From Acidobacteriota bacterium (GTDB taxonomy: Bacteria; Acidobacteriota; Terriglobia; UBA7540), in NCBI GenBank assembly GCA_004298155.1, contig SCRD01000023.1:1-64000 (forward strand): a stretch of 64,000 nt of DNA, in the 5' to 3' direction. A program made the position numbers and the translations under genes. This document shows positions 36,548 through 45,514 of this stretch, one piece after another (within the stretch, counting starts at the first letter, position 1; every line of letters begins with the position of its first letter). Under the pieces are notes generated by a model. The model saw only the letters and a program-made list of their open reading frames with translations, did no database searches and was not told the DNA's origin.

Positions 36548-37731
36548 AAGCCGTTAAAGCCATTATTGCCGGAACTATTTATACTCCGGCGGAAGAAATC
36601 CGCAACGGCGTAATTCTTGTCGAAGGGCACCGGATTGCCAAGGTTGGCCCGCGTGAGCAGGTAAAGATTCCGCAGGGTGCGGCGGTTATCGATTACCAGG
36701 ACCGCACCGTCGTTCCTGGATTTATCGACATTCACATCCATGGCGCCGTCGGTTACGACCTGATGGAAGCCACTCCCGAAGCCGTTGCAGCCGTGGGAAA
36801 GTACCTGGCGCGGCACGGAACAACCTCCTACGCAGCCACTACAGTCGCCGCCAGTCTCGACAGGACATTGAACGCTGCCAAGGGCCTTAGTGAAATCATT
36901 CGGGCCTCCAACAGTTCCCACGTGGTTTCTGACAAGGTGGTCGGGGCCCAGCCGGTGTGCATCCATCTCGAGGGGCCTTTCCTGAACATTAAGCGCCGCG
37001 GCGCGCACCCGGCATCGCAAATCCAGAAGCCTTCCACCGAATTGCTGTCGAAATTTCTCGACGCCGCAGGCGGCGCCGTGCGCCTTCTCACTCTGGCGCC
37101 GGAACTCGAAGGCGCGCTCGCGGTCCTCGAGTTTGCGCGAAGCAAGGGCCTGAAAGTCGGCATCGGACACTCCAACGCCACTTATGAGGAGGCGAAGAGC
37201 GCCATCGATGCCGGGGCCACTCATGCGGTCCATTGTTTTAACGCCATGCGTCCTTTCATGCATCGTGACTCCGGAATCATCGGCGCGGTCCTCACCGATG
37301 ACCGCGTCAGCGCCGAGCTGATCTGCGACGGCATCCACGTGGAACCCACCGCCATCCGCCTGCTGGTGCGATCAAAAGGAGTTGAACGGCTGATCCTGGT
37401 GAGCGACAGCCTGAGTGGAGCCGGCATGCCCGACGGCAACTACCGCCTGGGGAACTTTACGGTGCACGTGGCCGGCGGAGTGTGCCGGACGGTCGATGGC
37501 AACCTGGCAGGCAGCACCATTATGCTTGATGCCGCCTTGCGTAATCTCGCAGCCTTTACGGGGCTCAGCTACACGCAATGCCTGCCCTCCGTAACCAGCA
37601 ATCCGGCCAGGATTCTTGGACTCGAAAATCAGAAAGGTGTCATTGCTCCCAGGGCCGATGCCGATCTGGCAGTCCTCGACCAGCAGTTTTATGTGACTCA
37701 AACGTACGTTCGAGGCCGACCGGTTCTCTAG
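36544..37731 (+). CDS. nagA: N-acetylglucosamine-6-phosphate deacetylase
   Basis: A 395-aa metal-dependent amidohydrolase turning GlcNAc-6-phosphate into glucosamine-6-phosphate and acetate. The metal-site motifs are seen in order: IDIHIHGAVGYDLMEA, the Glu in HLEGPFLN, GIGHSNATYEEA, and HAVHCFNAMRPF, followed by the catalytic Asp in LVSDSLSGAG. It overlaps murQ by four bases and so is translationally coupled to it. Together they feed muramic acid carbon into amino sugar metabolism. Length is normal. Confidence 0.95.
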   Translation: MKAVKAIIAGTIYTPAEEIRNGVILVEGHRIAKVGPREQVKIPQGAAVIDYQDRTVVPGFIDIHIHGAVGYDLMEATPEAVAAVGKYLARHGTTSYAATTVAASLDRTLNAAKGLSEIIRASNSSHVVSDKVVGAQPVCIHLEGPFLNIKRRGAHPASQIQKPSTELLSKFLDAAGGAVRLLTLAPELEGALAVLEFARSKGLKVGIGHSNATYEEAKSAIDAGATHAVHCFNAMRPFMHRDSGIIGAVLTDDRVSAELICDGIHVEPTAIRLLVRSKGVERLILVSDSLSGAGMPDGNYRLGNFTVHVAGGVCRTVDGNLAGSTIMLDAALRNLAAFTGLSYTQCLPSVTSNPARILGLENQKGVIAPRADADLAVLDQQFYVTQTYVRGRPVL

Positions 37732-37761
37732 ATCAGCCGTCCCGGACGCCTGGAAACGAAT

Positions 37762-39030
37762 ATGGATAAGTTTCTGATTACCGGAGGCCGTCCGCTCGAC
37801 GGGCAGGTGACCATCAGCGGCGCAAAAAACGCCGCCCTCCCCGCCCTGGCTGCGGCGCTTTTGACGGAAGACCGGATTGTCCTCCGGAATGTGCCACGAG
37901 TTCGCGACATCGGGACCATGCGCAGCCTGATGGACGAACTGGGCGTCGATTCGTCCGTTACACACGAGGAATGCGGCAATCGGGTCGAAATCGAGGCGCG
38001 CCGCCTGTTGAATCCGATGGCGCCTTACGAGCTTGTCAAACAGATGCGAGCCTCCATTCTGGTTCTGGGGCCGTTAGTGGCCCGCTTTGGACACGCGCGC
38101 GTCTCTTTGCCGGGAGGATGCGCCATTGGAGCGCGCCCCGTCAATCTTCACATCCGGGGTCTGGAAAAGATGGGCGCGTCAATCCAGATTGAGCACGGTT
38201 ACATCGAAGCCCGTGCTGACCGGCTGCGGGGCGCTGTCTTCACTTTTGACGTGGTCTCCGTCACCGGGACCGAAAACCTGATGATGGCCGCCACGCTCGG
38301 AGACGGTGAAACGGTGCTTGAAAACGCCGCAAAGGAACCGGAGGTTGTTAACCTTGCCGAATTATTGATCAAGATGGGAGCCAGGATCGAAGGTGCGGGA
38401 AACGATGAGATCCGTATTCGAGGAGTCAGCCGGTTGCACGGCACGGAACATGAGATCATCCCTGACCGGATCGAGGCCGGGACATTCCTGGTTGCGGCTG
38501 CGATCACACATGGGCATCTCCTGCTTGACCGCGTCAATCCTTCCCATCTTACAGCCGTTATCAATAAACTTTCTGAAGCGGGCGCTCAAATTCACGAACC
38601 CTGCCCGGGAAAAATCGAGATCACGGCAGACCACTCTATTCAGGCGGCTGACATGACCACTCAGGAATATCCCGGCTTTGCTACGGACATGCAGGCACAA
38701 TACATGGCCCTGATGACCCAGGCCCAGGGATCTTCCCTGATTACCGAAACAATCTTCGAAAACCGCTATCTCCACGCCCTGGAACTGATGCGGATGGGGG
38801 CCGACATCGCAGTGAACGGGCGGCGAGCGGTGGTTCGAGGCAAGACCGCCCTGAGCGGAGCCAAGGTGCAGGCATCCGACCTGCGTGCAAGCGCCTCCCT
38901 GGTGCTGGCGGGGCTCGCGGCACAGGGTGAAACCCTTATCGATCGCGTCTATCACATTGATCGAGGTTATGAGCGGATCGAGGAAAAACTAATCCACCTC
39001 GGGGCAAGAATCGACCGGGTTTTTGAATAA
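37762..39030 (+). CDS. murA: UDP-N-acetylglucosamine 1-carboxyvinyltransferase
   Basis: A 422-aa enzyme that transfers enolpyruvate from PEP to UDP-GlcNAc, the first committed step of peptidoglycan synthesis. It is a two-domain inside-out barrel with the N-terminus ITGGRPLDGQVTISGAKNAA. The active-site cysteine is Cys120 in LPGGCAIGARPVNLH, so the protein should be fosfomycin-sensitive by this criterion. It begins 30 bases after nagA and is probably co-transcribed with murQ-nagA. This places recycling and new synthesis of muramic acid precursors together. Confidence 0.96.
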   Translation: MDKFLITGGRPLDGQVTISGAKNAALPALAAALLTEDRIVLRNVPRVRDIGTMRSLMDELGVDSSVTHEECGNRVEIEARRLLNPMAPYELVKQMRASILVLGPLVARFGHARVSLPGGCAIGARPVNLHIRGLEKMGASIQIEHGYIEARADRLRGAVFTFDVVSVTGTENLMMAATLGDGETVLENAAKEPEVVNLAELLIKMGARIEGAGNDEIRIRGVSRLHGTEHEIIPDRIEAGTFLVAAAITHGHLLLDRVNPSHLTAVINKLSEAGAQIHEPCPGKIEITADHSIQAADMTTQEYPGFATDMQAQYMALMTQAQGSSLITETIFENRYLHALELMRMGADIAVNGRRAVVRGKTALSGAKVQASDLRASASLVLAGLAAQGETLIDRVYHIDRGYERIEEKLIHLGARIDRVFE

Positions 39031-39081
39031 GCCCGGGATTCACGCTTCCCCTTGGATCACGTGCCTTGCCGGACCGCATCT

Positions 39082-39097
39082 GGTAGCCAAGGCTACC
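39082..39097. promoter_or_regulatory. Perfect GGTAGCC palindrome after murA
   Basis: GGTAGCC-AA-GGCTACC lies between the convergent murA and FecR-like genes. It may be a small hairpin at the murA transcript end or an operator. No T-run follows directly. Confidence 0.35.
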
Positions 39098-39251
39098 CAG
39101 CATAAAAGCAGACGATCTGTAAAACTTTGCATTCTGAGGGATGCCCTTGCGGTTGCCAGGGTAAAACGCCCCTAAACGAGAAGTGGGCGGCAGCCTGTTC
39201 CGGCCGCCACCCACGTTGCAATCCTTCTTCTGTTTTCTTACTGCTTCGTCC

Positions 39252-40100
39252 TTAAGGGCAACTGAATCCTGCCGGCGGCGTGTACGGACTCGGCGTCCCT
39301 GGATGCTCGTTTGCGTTCTCAATGTTCTCCGCGCAGCCCGATGCGTTTGCCGCCGCCGCTGCCGCATTCGCAGCAGCTGCTGCTGCATTCGCGGCCGTCG
39401 TCGCGTTGGTCGCTACCGTCGTCGACGTGTTCGCCGCTTTCTCCGCCTCGCTCGACTCCGCCAACCCCAGCCCCGCCAGCGTCGCTGCCGCCACTCCCAC
39501 TCCCAGCGTCATCACCCCCAGCGCCGTTGCCGTCGTGATATGCGCATTCCCGGCCTGCGGCACCGCAGGACTCGGCGCCGGAGCCGCCGCCGTCACCGGC
39601 AACGTCACTGTCTTGCCTTCCCTTACCTGCTCCGTCCGCCCCTGCCTCTCCACCTGCAGCGTGCCTTCCTTTGCCGTCACCACCAGCGACCCGTCCAGCA
39701 TAGCCACTTCGCCTCGCGTCGCGTATCCTGCCCCAGGCCTCACCGTCACGCCCGCGGCCTTCACCTCCACCCCAACGCTCGCTCCCGGGTGGTACATCGA
39801 AACATTTCCTCGCCTCAGCAGCACCGTCACGTCCTTCGCTTCCCGCAGGAATGACGCCTCGGTCTCTTGCCCGAACACCATCCGGTTCCCCTGATCCAGG
39901 GCTACGACCGCTACGCCATCCCTCACTTGTAACTTGTCACCGCTGAACACCGTCGTGTTGGGCACCAGGGCCTCTCCACTCAACGTCGCGTTTCGGCTTC
40001 CGGCTATCGATCCTACCGCCGCCGATCCCGCCAGCATCGGTATCACACCGATCCCCATCACCGCTGCCACCGTCAGCGTAAGTTGAACCAGCCTTCTCAT
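39252..40100 (-). CDS. Exported FecR-like protein with Ala/Asn-rich tail
   Basis: A 282-aa protein. The signal peptide is residues about 1-28. Residues about 35-175 resemble the FecR domain (VFSGDKLQVRDGVAVVALDQ, LRRGNVSMYHPGASVGVEV). A hydrophobic segment (ATALGVMTLGVGVAAATLAG) follows, then a low-complexity stretch with repeated NAAAAAA units, and a short Pro-rich end. Unlike sensor FecR, no sigma factor gene is adjacent. AAGGAG precedes ATG 40100, and a consensus promoter lies 90-118 bases upstream. It may be an envelope-anchored structural or signalling protein; the role is unknown. Confidence 0.7.
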   Translation of the reverse strand: MRRLVQLTLTVAAVMGIGVIPMLAGSAAVGSIAGSRNATLSGEALVPNTTVFSGDKLQVRDGVAVVALDQGNRMVFGQETEASFLREAKDVTVLLRRGNVSMYHPGASVGVEVKAAGVTVRPGAGYATRGEVAMLDGSLVVTAKEGTLQVERQGRTEQVREGKTVTLPVTAAAPAPSPAVPQAGNAHITTATALGVMTLGVGVAAATLAGLGLAESSEAEKAANTSTTVATNATTAANAAAAAANAAAAAANASGCAENIENANEHPGTPSPYTPPAGFSCP

Positions 40101-40189
40101 ACCTTGTGCTCCTTTTCAGGGAGGGCAGATAAATCCCCGCCGCTTCAGGAATTACTCACCAACCAGCCTCGCGTGTACATTAAGAAATA

Positions 40190-40218
40190 CTTATATTTCA
40201 CTTGGGCAACGGTGTCAA
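40190..40218 (-). promoter_or_regulatory. Sigma70-type promoter of the FecR-like gene
   Basis: On the minus strand TTGACA (40218-40213) and TATAAG (40195-40190) are separated by exactly 17 bases, an almost perfect housekeeping promoter. Transcription would start near 40183, leaving a leader of about 80 bases before ATG 40100. Confidence 0.75.
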
Positions 40219-40357
40219 GATTTTTCTGGCTGGCTGCAACCCCTGGCCTGGGGCATTGTGATGCTGCTAATCAACACACTTTACAGATCTTAATGGAGGT
40301 TCCAGGCATTTCTAAATATGGCAATGCCCGTACACATCGAGCCCATTGCTGTTGAAT

Positions 40358-41803
40358 TTACCGCAGGGCGCCAGGGGAGACTCCAGTACCCCGGCTGGCA
40401 GGCATTTTTGCAAGGTCTTTCCACAGCCGCTTGAGGATACGATTTGCTGCGGCAAGCTGGCTTGAAACCTGGCTGGGTGCAGTTCCCCCGATCGCATTCT
40501 TTCTGCGGACCGACAATTCGGATGAGACGGCGGTCCTGGCCAGAGTTTTGTCCCAGGAGGCGATAAGACGCCGCCCTTCATCCAGAGTAAGGTCTGCAAA
40601 GGTCTTGTTGTTATCCACGCAATACCTGACGAGCTTTCCGACCTGTTCGTGGGCCTGGGCGAAGGCGATGCCCCGATGGACCAGAGCGTCTGCAATTTCC
40701 GTAGCAGTCAAAAAGCCCAGCGCGGTGGCCTCGCGCATCCTGTCAGCCCGGATGCGCAAAGTCCCGACAACGCGCCCGGCCAGAACAAGGCAATCAGAGG
40801 TGGTGTCAACGGCGCTGAACAGCACTTCCTTGTCTTCCTGGAGGTCACGATCATATGCCAGAGGAAGGCCCTTCAGAAGAGCAAGCATTGAAGTAAGTCC
40901 GCCCAGAACACGCGCTGCTTTGGCCCGAATCAGTTCGAGCGTGTCGGCGTTTTTCTTCTGAGGCATCAGACTGCTGCCGGTGGCATAGGCGTCATGGATC
41001 TCGACAAAACCCAGCGCAGGAGTCGAGTAAATAATGAAATCCTCGGATAGCCTGCTGAGATGAATCAGAATCATCGAACACGCGAAGAGCAGGTCGCAGA
41101 CGAAATCACGGTCGGAAGTGACGTCCAGGCTGTTGCGAGCTACGCGGGCAAATCCCAGATCGCGCGCCAGCCGCGAGCGGTCAATGGGAAAAGCAGAACC
41201 GGCCAGGGCGCCGGCGCCCATGGGAAGTTCATCCACACGGGCGTAACATTCCTGCAGCCGCGCGACATCGCGCATCAGCATTTCAAAATAGGCCAGCAGA
41301 TAGTGGGCGAACAGGACCGGCTGGGCAGGCTGCAAGTGCGTATATCCCGGGAGGATCACCGGCTGATTTGCCCGCGCCTGGTGAAGCAGCGCCTCCAGGA
41401 CGCCTGCCACATTATTCTGAAGTTCACAAACGGCGTCCTTCGCATACAAACGAGTTTCTGTTGCGACAAGATCGTTGCGGCTGCGTCCAGTGCGTAGTTT
41501 TCCGGCCACGGGCCCGATCTGTTTCTCGAGCCGGGCCTCGACCCAGCTATGGACGTCTTCACTCTCCTGCCTCGCGGCCCAGCGGGGATTCTGCTTGACG
41601 TCGCGGGCAATCGTATCGAGTCCGCGCGTCAAAGCAGAAACTTCGTTCCGGGTGAGCACCTGCACACGCCCGAGTTCCCGGACGTACGCCAGGTTCACCC
41701 GCAGGTCATACGCAATCAGCCGCTGATCAATGGAAAACGACTCCGAGAATTTCTCAAACAGCGGATCGCGCCGCCCTTCAAAACGCCCGCCCCAGAGCTT
41801 CAT
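40358..41803 (-). CDS. argH: Argininosuccinate lyase
   Basis: A 481-aa cytoplasmic enzyme that splits argininosuccinate into arginine and fumarate, the last step of arginine synthesis. The family signature [20 protein letters not shown] carries the catalytic Ser loop. [15 protein letters not shown] and [14 protein letters not shown] are also seen. Its ATG at 41803 overlaps the argG stop by four bases, so the two are translated as a coupled pair. Length is slightly over the usual 460 because of a short Pro/Gly-containing C-terminal tail. Confidence 0.95.
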   Translation of the reverse strand: MKLWGGRFEGRRDPLFEKFSESFSIDQRLIAYDLRVNLAYVRELGRVQVLTRNEVSALTRGLDTIARDVKQNPRWAARQESEDVHSWVEARLEKQIGPVAGKLRTGRSRNDLVATETRLYAKDAVCELQNNVAGVLEALLHQARANQPVILPGYTHLQPAQPVLFAHYLLAYFEMLMRDVARLQECYARVDELPMGAGALAGSAFPIDRSRLARDLGFARVARNSLDVTSDRDFVCDLLFACSMILIHLSRLSEDFIIYSTPALGFVEIHDAYATGSSLMPQKKNADTLELIRAKAARVLGGLTSMLALLKGLPLAYDRDLQEDKEVLFSAVDTTSDCLVLAGRVVGTLRIRADRMREATALGFLTATEIADALVHRGIAFAQAHEQVGKLVRYCVDNNKTFADLTLDEGRRLIASWDKTLARTAVSSELSVRRKNAIGGTAPSQVSSQLAAANRILKRLWKDLAKMPASRGTGVSPGALR

Positions 41804-43059
41804 TTCTTTCTCCCGGATGGCCGTTTCCGGCCGCCCTTCTCCCCTCCTCTCAACATCAACGCCGCCAGTTTGGTGGGAAGCCCCAGGATGTTGATGAATC
41901 CCTCGGCATCCTTCTGGTCGTAATCAGCCCCCATGGTGAAGGCTGCAACGCTGGGGTTGTAGAGTGAGTAAGGCGAGCGGCGGTCAAGAACGCGCACGTT
42001 CCCCTTGTAAAGTCCCAGGGTCACTTCTCCGGTCACGTTCCGCTGAGTGGTCTCCACAAAACTCTGCAGAGCTTCACGGAGCGGAGTAAACCACTGTCCA
42101 TAATAGATGAGTTCAGCGTAGCGGAGGGCCAGGCCCTGCTTGTAGTGGAAGGTCTCGCGGTCAAGGCATAGAGCATCAAGCTCGTGGTGCGCCGCATGAA
42201 GGACCTCTCCGGCAGGCGTCTCATAGGCGCCGTGGGACTTCATGCCCACCAGTCGGTTCTCCACCAGGTCCGTGCGGCCGACGCCATTCTTCCCTGCAAT
42301 CCTGTTCAGCTTCTGCATCAGCTCGATGGGGCCCAGCTTTTCGCCGTCCACCGAAACAGGCGCGCCGGTTTTGAAACCGATCGTCACCTTCGTCTCACGG
42401 TTAGGGGCGCGGAGCGGGCTGACGGTCAGCTTCCAGGCGTCTTCCGGAGGCTCCCCCAGAACAGTCTCGAGGGGACCGCCTTCGTGGCTCAGGTGCCAGA
42501 GATTTTCATCCCGGCTGTAAAGGTCCTTCCTGGATACTGGCACAGGTACCTTGTGCCTTCGCGCATAATCCAGCGCGTCTTCACGCGAAACAATCGACCA
42601 CTCCCGCCATGGGGCAATCACCTTGAGGTTGGGGGCGAGCGCCTTGAAAGCCAGCTCAAACCGCACCTGGTCGTTCCCCTTGCCGGTACAGCCGTGCGCC
42701 AGGGCATCTGCGCCCGTTTGTAACGCGATTTCCACCTGACGTTTGGCCAGGATCGGACGTGCCAGCGAGGTACCCAGCAGATACTTGCCCTCATAAATGG
42801 CGCCGGCCTGGAGCGCTTTCCATAGATAGCCGGTAATAAATTCTTCCCGCAGGTCTTCCACAAACACCTGCGAGGCGCCGCTTTTCAACGCTTTTGCGCG
42901 CAATGCCTTGTAGTCGTCGCCCTGTCCCACGTCGCCGACCATGGCAATTACTTCACAACCGTAGTTCTCCCGCAGCCAGGGAATAATGATGGATGTATCC
43001 AAACCTCCGGAATATGCGAGCACAACCCTTTTAGCTTTTTGTAATGGATTCCCAGACAC
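41800..43059 (-). CDS. argG: Argininosuccinate synthase
   Basis: About 419 aa. It condenses citrulline and aspartate with ATP to argininosuccinate. The N-terminal ATP-pyrophosphatase P-loop is [20 protein letters not shown], and [15 protein letters not shown] is the second signature. The frame extends upstream to 43236 over argR, but the GTG at 43059 has AAAGGAAAG upstream and gives a normal N-terminus, so it is chosen. argR lies 73 bases upstream in the same direction and argH overlaps downstream, forming an argR-argG-argH operon. Confidence 0.94.
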   Translation of the reverse strand: MSGNPLQKAKRVVLAYSGGLDTSIIIPWLRENYGCEVIAMVGDVGQGDDYKALRAKALKSGASQVFVEDLREEFITGYLWKALQAGAIYEGKYLLGTSLARPILAKRQVEIALQTGADALAHGCTGKGNDQVRFELAFKALAPNLKVIAPWREWSIVSREDALDYARRHKVPVPVSRKDLYSRDENLWHLSHEGGPLETVLGEPPEDAWKLTVSPLRAPNRETKVTIGFKTGAPVSVDGEKLGPIELMQKLNRIAGKNGVGRTDLVENRLVGMKSHGAYETPAGEVLHAAHHELDALCLDRETFHYKQGLALRYAELIYYGQWFTPLREALQSFVETTQRNVTGEVTLGLYKGNVRVLDRRSPYSLYNPSVAAFTMGADYDQKDAEGFINILGLPTKLAALMLRGGEKGGRKRPSGRKK

Positions 43060-43132
43060 TGTCGTTCTTTCCTTTCTTTTTTTGTTTTCTCTATTCGAAT
43101 ATTCCATTCGTCGCGTGAATGATGGCGGTTCT

Positions 43133-43579
43133 TCATTGGCCGACAAGATCGAGGATTTTTCTTCTGATTCGCGCGGCTTCCTGGGCGCCCCCCGTCGCGA
43201 GAAAAATCGTGTCGTCACCCGCCACTGTGCCCACAACCTCAGGCCACTGCTCGGCGTCCAGTGCGGCTGCCACTGAGTGCGCGTTTCCTGGGTGCGTTTT
43301 AATTACCACCAGATTGGAAGCCTTGCGCACTTCCCACAAAAATTCCTTCAGAATAACCGGCAGCGCAGGCTGAGGCGACTTGGGAGGCACAGGAGGCCCC
43401 GGCATGCGATACCCTTTCCTGGTTTTGATCAAACCCAACTCTTCGATATCGCGCGAAACCGTGGCCTGCGTCACCTGGATGCCTCGCCGGGCAAGCTTTT
43501 CACACATCTCCGACTGGGTCCCCACGGCCTCCCTTTTCAGCAAGTCCAGGATTTGGATGCGGCGGTAAAGCTTGTCCAT
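43133..43579 (-). CDS. argR: Arginine repressor
   Basis: A 148-aa repressor with an N-terminal winged helix ([20 protein letters not shown], then [18 protein letters not shown]) and a C-terminal hexamerisation and arginine-binding domain ([15 protein letters not shown]). It should bind ARG boxes when arginine is plentiful. It heads the argR-argG-argH operon. Its start codon overlaps an ARG-box-like palindrome and has no Shine-Dalgarno sequence. The promoter lies so close that the mRNA leader would be only about 15-17 bases. Confidence 0.93.
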   Translation of the reverse strand: MDKLYRRIQILDLLKREAVGTQSEMCEKLARRGIQVTQATVSRDIEELGLIKTRKGYRMPGPPVPPKSPQPALPVILKEFLWEVRKASNLVVIKTHPGNAHSVAAALDAEQWPEVVGTVAGDDTIFLATGGAQEAARIRRKILDLVGQ

Positions 43580-43609
43580 GCAAATTTATGCAATCGATTT
43601 ATAAATACT
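43578..43609 (-). promoter_or_regulatory. ARG-box-like tandem palindromes at the argR start
   Basis: Two AT-rich palindromes overlap the argR promoter and start codon: TGCAAATTTATGCA (43579-43592) and ATTTATAAAT (43597-43606). The first resembles the ArgR/AhrC consensus TGAAT-N4-ATTCA with a C in each half. Their position over the transcription start would allow autorepression of the whole operon. Assignment rests on resemblance and context. Confidence 0.55.
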
Positions 43610-43630
43610 CTAGATAGCAGTTTTTGGCAA
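43602..43630 (-). promoter_or_regulatory. Promoter of the argR-argG-argH operon
   Basis: On the minus strand TTGCCA (43630-43625) and TATTTA (43607-43602) are 17 bases apart. The start of transcription would fall near 43595, about 16 bases before the argR ATG, so the leader is too short for a normal ribosome-binding site. Confidence 0.65.
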
Positions 43631-43646
43631 GCACAACACAAAGTCG

Positions 43647-43676
43647 TTGTCAGTGTGGCGCATCCTCGGGTATCAT
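43647..43676 (+). promoter_or_regulatory. Promoter of the initiator tRNA gene
   Basis: TTGTCA (43647-43652) and TATCAT (43671-43676) are separated by 18 bases. The tRNA begins five bases after the -10 box, so the 5' leader of the precursor is very short or absent. Confidence 0.6.
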
Positions 43677-43681
43677 ACTTC

Positions 43682-43758
<77 letters not shown>

Positions 43759-44073
43759 ACCTCAATCCGGTTAGTCAGTCATACAACCTCCAGGCTAATG
43801 CGAACCCATGCGGATCCGTTTTGGGTCTGGGGTCTCCCTGAGGTGTTAGCGCGAGTCGGCATCCCGCAAATGCGCAGCAGTCTTCTGATGGTTTTCAAAA
43901 AGGAAATGGAATCTGCCCTGCCAGTGCAATGCGAAGACAGCTTATGGCAGAGGCAGCCTCCCGTTATAGCGATCCATGTCCAGCTCCGGCGTTCCCTGAT
44001 TAGGTCTCTGCGTGACCCTGCCCAGGCGAAGGGCTGGCCGTCTCAAGGGCAGATGGCTCTAACCGCTCGGAGA
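43759..44073. other. Gene-free stretch after the initiator tRNA
   Basis: No reading frame with a ribosome-binding site or recognisable family was found, and no second tRNA. No clear terminator for the tRNA gene could be identified. Confidence 0.35.
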
Positions 44074-44370
44074 TTAAGCCAGCAGGCGCTGGCGTTGGGA
44101 GTCATGCAGGTAGCGGCGAAATTCCCGGCAGATCTGACTGCGGTCAGCGGCAGAAAGTGCGGCCAGGGCCTCAGCGGGTGCAGGATAGCGGTCGGCAAGA
44201 TGATACTTGCCGCTCAGGAGGGCAGTCACTGCAATAAGGCTTAGGATTTCCTCGTCCCTGGGTTCGCGGTCGGAAAAATAAGCGGCAAACCCCTGACTAT
44301 CTTTAGAGGAATTCTCCACTAGAATTCGTGCCTGACGGATGAAATAATCTCTGATTTTCTTACCTGGCAT
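44074..44370 (-). CDS. Small hypothetical protein
   Basis: About 98 aa from ATG 44370; the frame runs up to 44460 but its first 30 residues are low-complexity and unlikely. The protein is helical and rich in charged residues (KKIRDYFIRQARILVE, ILSLIAVTALLSGKYHLADR). No family was recognised. No good ribosome-binding site is visible, so both start and reality are moderately uncertain. Confidence 0.45.
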   Translation of the reverse strand: MPGKKIRDYFIRQARILVENSSKDSQGFAAYFSDREPRDEEILSLIAVTALLSGKYHLADRYPAPAEALAALSAADRSQICREFRRYLHDSQRQRLLA

Positions 44371-44576
44371 AAGAACCCATGAAGTCCAGGAGCACTCCGT
44401 CGGCTTAGATGCCGGCCGAACACGTCCGGTTCTGCGATCCCCTGGAGACGGCCTTGGCATTCAACAGTCTATGGAAAATTCTCTTCCTTTCAGTGCTACC
44501 TTGGCCGCCAGAAAGTTATCGAACCGAATTCCACGCACGCGAATTTTTCGGGCGGGAGATCTTCTAACGCTATTTC

Positions 44577-44822
44577 TTAACAGGCCAGCCTTTCCGTCCG
44601 GAGGGCCAGGTCTCGCAACAATCCCTCTTCACCCAGTTCGGCTCTAAGCCTTCTACAGGAGGGGCAAAGCAGGATGATGCTGGCGACCCGCTCACCCTCG
44701 ATGCGCTTGACGTCCCAGCCCGTGTTGACAGCCTCTTCCTCTTCAGGAAGTTTTCGGTCGCAGTACCAGCAATATCCTTCCCCTGTACTGCAGATCGCCC
44801 TTAAAGCCTCGTTAACATCCAT
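44577..44822 (-). CDS. Small zinc-ribbon-like protein
   Basis: An 81-aa protein with two CxxC knuckles, GYCWYCDRKL near residue 20 and LLCPSCRRLR near residue 55, spaced as in zinc ribbons. Function is unknown; such proteins often bind nucleic acid or another protein. ATG 44822 has GGGAGG four bases upstream. A stem-loop with a T-rich tail lies directly upstream of the ribosome-binding site and may act as terminator or attenuator. Confidence 0.65.
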   Translation of the reverse strand: MDVNEALRAICSTGEGYCWYCDRKLPEEEEAVNTGWDVKRIEGERVASIILLCPSCRRLRAELGEEGLLRDLALRTERLAC

Positions 44823-44843
44823 GGGTCCTCCCAAAACAGAAAG

Positions 44844-44869
44844 GGGCTGCCTCGCTCCAGAAGCAGCCC
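44844..44869 (-). terminator. Terminator or attenuator before the zinc-ribbon gene
   Basis: On the minus strand GGGCTGC (44869-44863) pairs with GCAGCCC (44850-44844) around a 12-base loop. It is followed by CTTTCTGTTTT and then by GGGAGG of the downstream gene. It could end the transcript of the 93-aa gene or attenuate read-through into the zinc-ribbon gene. Confidence 0.55.
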
Positions 44870-45009
44870 TCCACTAAATCACCTGGGTTCGAATCGAAAG
44901 AACTTTCAAAGGTTGCCTGTACTCCACAACTCCAGAATTAGCTTTCCACCTGCCATGCCCTCTTGCGCAATGCCAGGGAAATTGCGGAGAAACGGAAGCA
45001 GCCCGTTTC

Positions 45010-45291
45010 TTAATTCTTCAGCCACTCTCCAACTTCTGAAACTTCGACGGCCAGCCGATAATGGTTTCCAAAGTCATGCACCAGGAGACCTTTGGATTGC
45101 AGCTCGTGGAAACCTTCCAAATAAGCAGCTGTGATCTTGGGGTTCCTGTGATCAAGGAAGTGGTGAGGGCCGGAGGCAACCCATTTTCTCGCTGTTGAGC
45201 TTCGCAGCAGGTAGACTTCGCCGCGGCCTCTCGCAGCGTCCAAAATCTCCTTTGCCTGAAGTGACAGCCTTTTTGCGGACCCATCGGGCAT
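45010..45291 (-). CDS. Small hypothetical protein with structured leader
   Basis: A 93-aa protein of unknown function (KRLSLQAKEILDAARGRG, then HYRLAVEVSEVGEWLKN). The helical N-terminus and a short beta segment could be a small winged-helix fold, but this is only an impression. ATG 45291 has GGGAG ten bases upstream. A near-consensus promoter lies about 215 bases upstream, giving an unusually long foldable leader. The stem-loop at 44844-44869 may end its transcript. Confidence 0.6.
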   Translation of the reverse strand: MPDGSAKRLSLQAKEILDAARGRGEVYLLRSSTARKWVASGPHHFLDHRNPKITAAYLEGFHELQSKGLLVHDFGNHYRLAVEVSEVGEWLKN

Positions 45292-45302
45292 GTGTGGCTT
45301 AC

Positions 45303-45507
45303 TCCCTTCGTCGGAGCTTCGAACTAACTAAACGCCCCACACCTGAATCACTCGTAAGAAGTGCTTCTCAACAGCCATACGCCTGTATCCACACAGGTTA
45401 GAATGAGCCTGCCGAGCGATCCATTGTCCGCGCCGGGCTTTTCCACTGTCGCTTTTGAGCTCTACAGATCCCGCTTCCCGCGCCCCGAAGGGACCCCGAC
45501 GCGCAGC
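45303..45507 (-). ncRNA. Structured leader or small RNA upstream of the 93-aa gene
   Basis: Two competing pairings are visible in the minus-strand transcript. CGTCGGGG (45501-45494) can pair with CTCCGACG (45316-45309). Alternatively TCCCTTCG (45493-45486) pairs perfectly over eight bases with CGAAGGGA (45310-45303), which contains the ribosome-binding site. Internal hairpins such as CCTGT-GTGGAT-ACAGG are also seen. The two folds share bases and so exclude each other, as in a translational switch. A 6S-like free RNA was considered but no terminator was found. Confidence 0.45.
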
Positions 45508-45514
45508 ACTTACA

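Noticed and set aside
35794-37338. Long open frame of 514 codons antisense to murQ and nagA
   Set aside because: It is a shadow of two well-conserved coding genes, has no ribosome-binding site or family resemblance, and is Arg/Ser/Pro-rich as expected of antisense reading in G+C-rich DNA.
39183-39894. Arg-rich and Ala/Ser-rich frames on the plus strand over the FecR-like gene
   Set aside because: They come from reading the Ala codon repeats in other frames; only the minus-strand frame has a signal peptide, ribosome-binding site and promoter.
44886-44895. Possible tRNA fragment (GGTTCGAATC T-loop-like word)
   Set aside because: The flanks do not form a T stem or any other cloverleaf arm.
45303-45507. 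6S RNA gene
   Set aside because: Length and a closing stem would fit, but no conserved central-bubble sequence or terminator was seen and the RNA runs straight into a ribosome-binding site.
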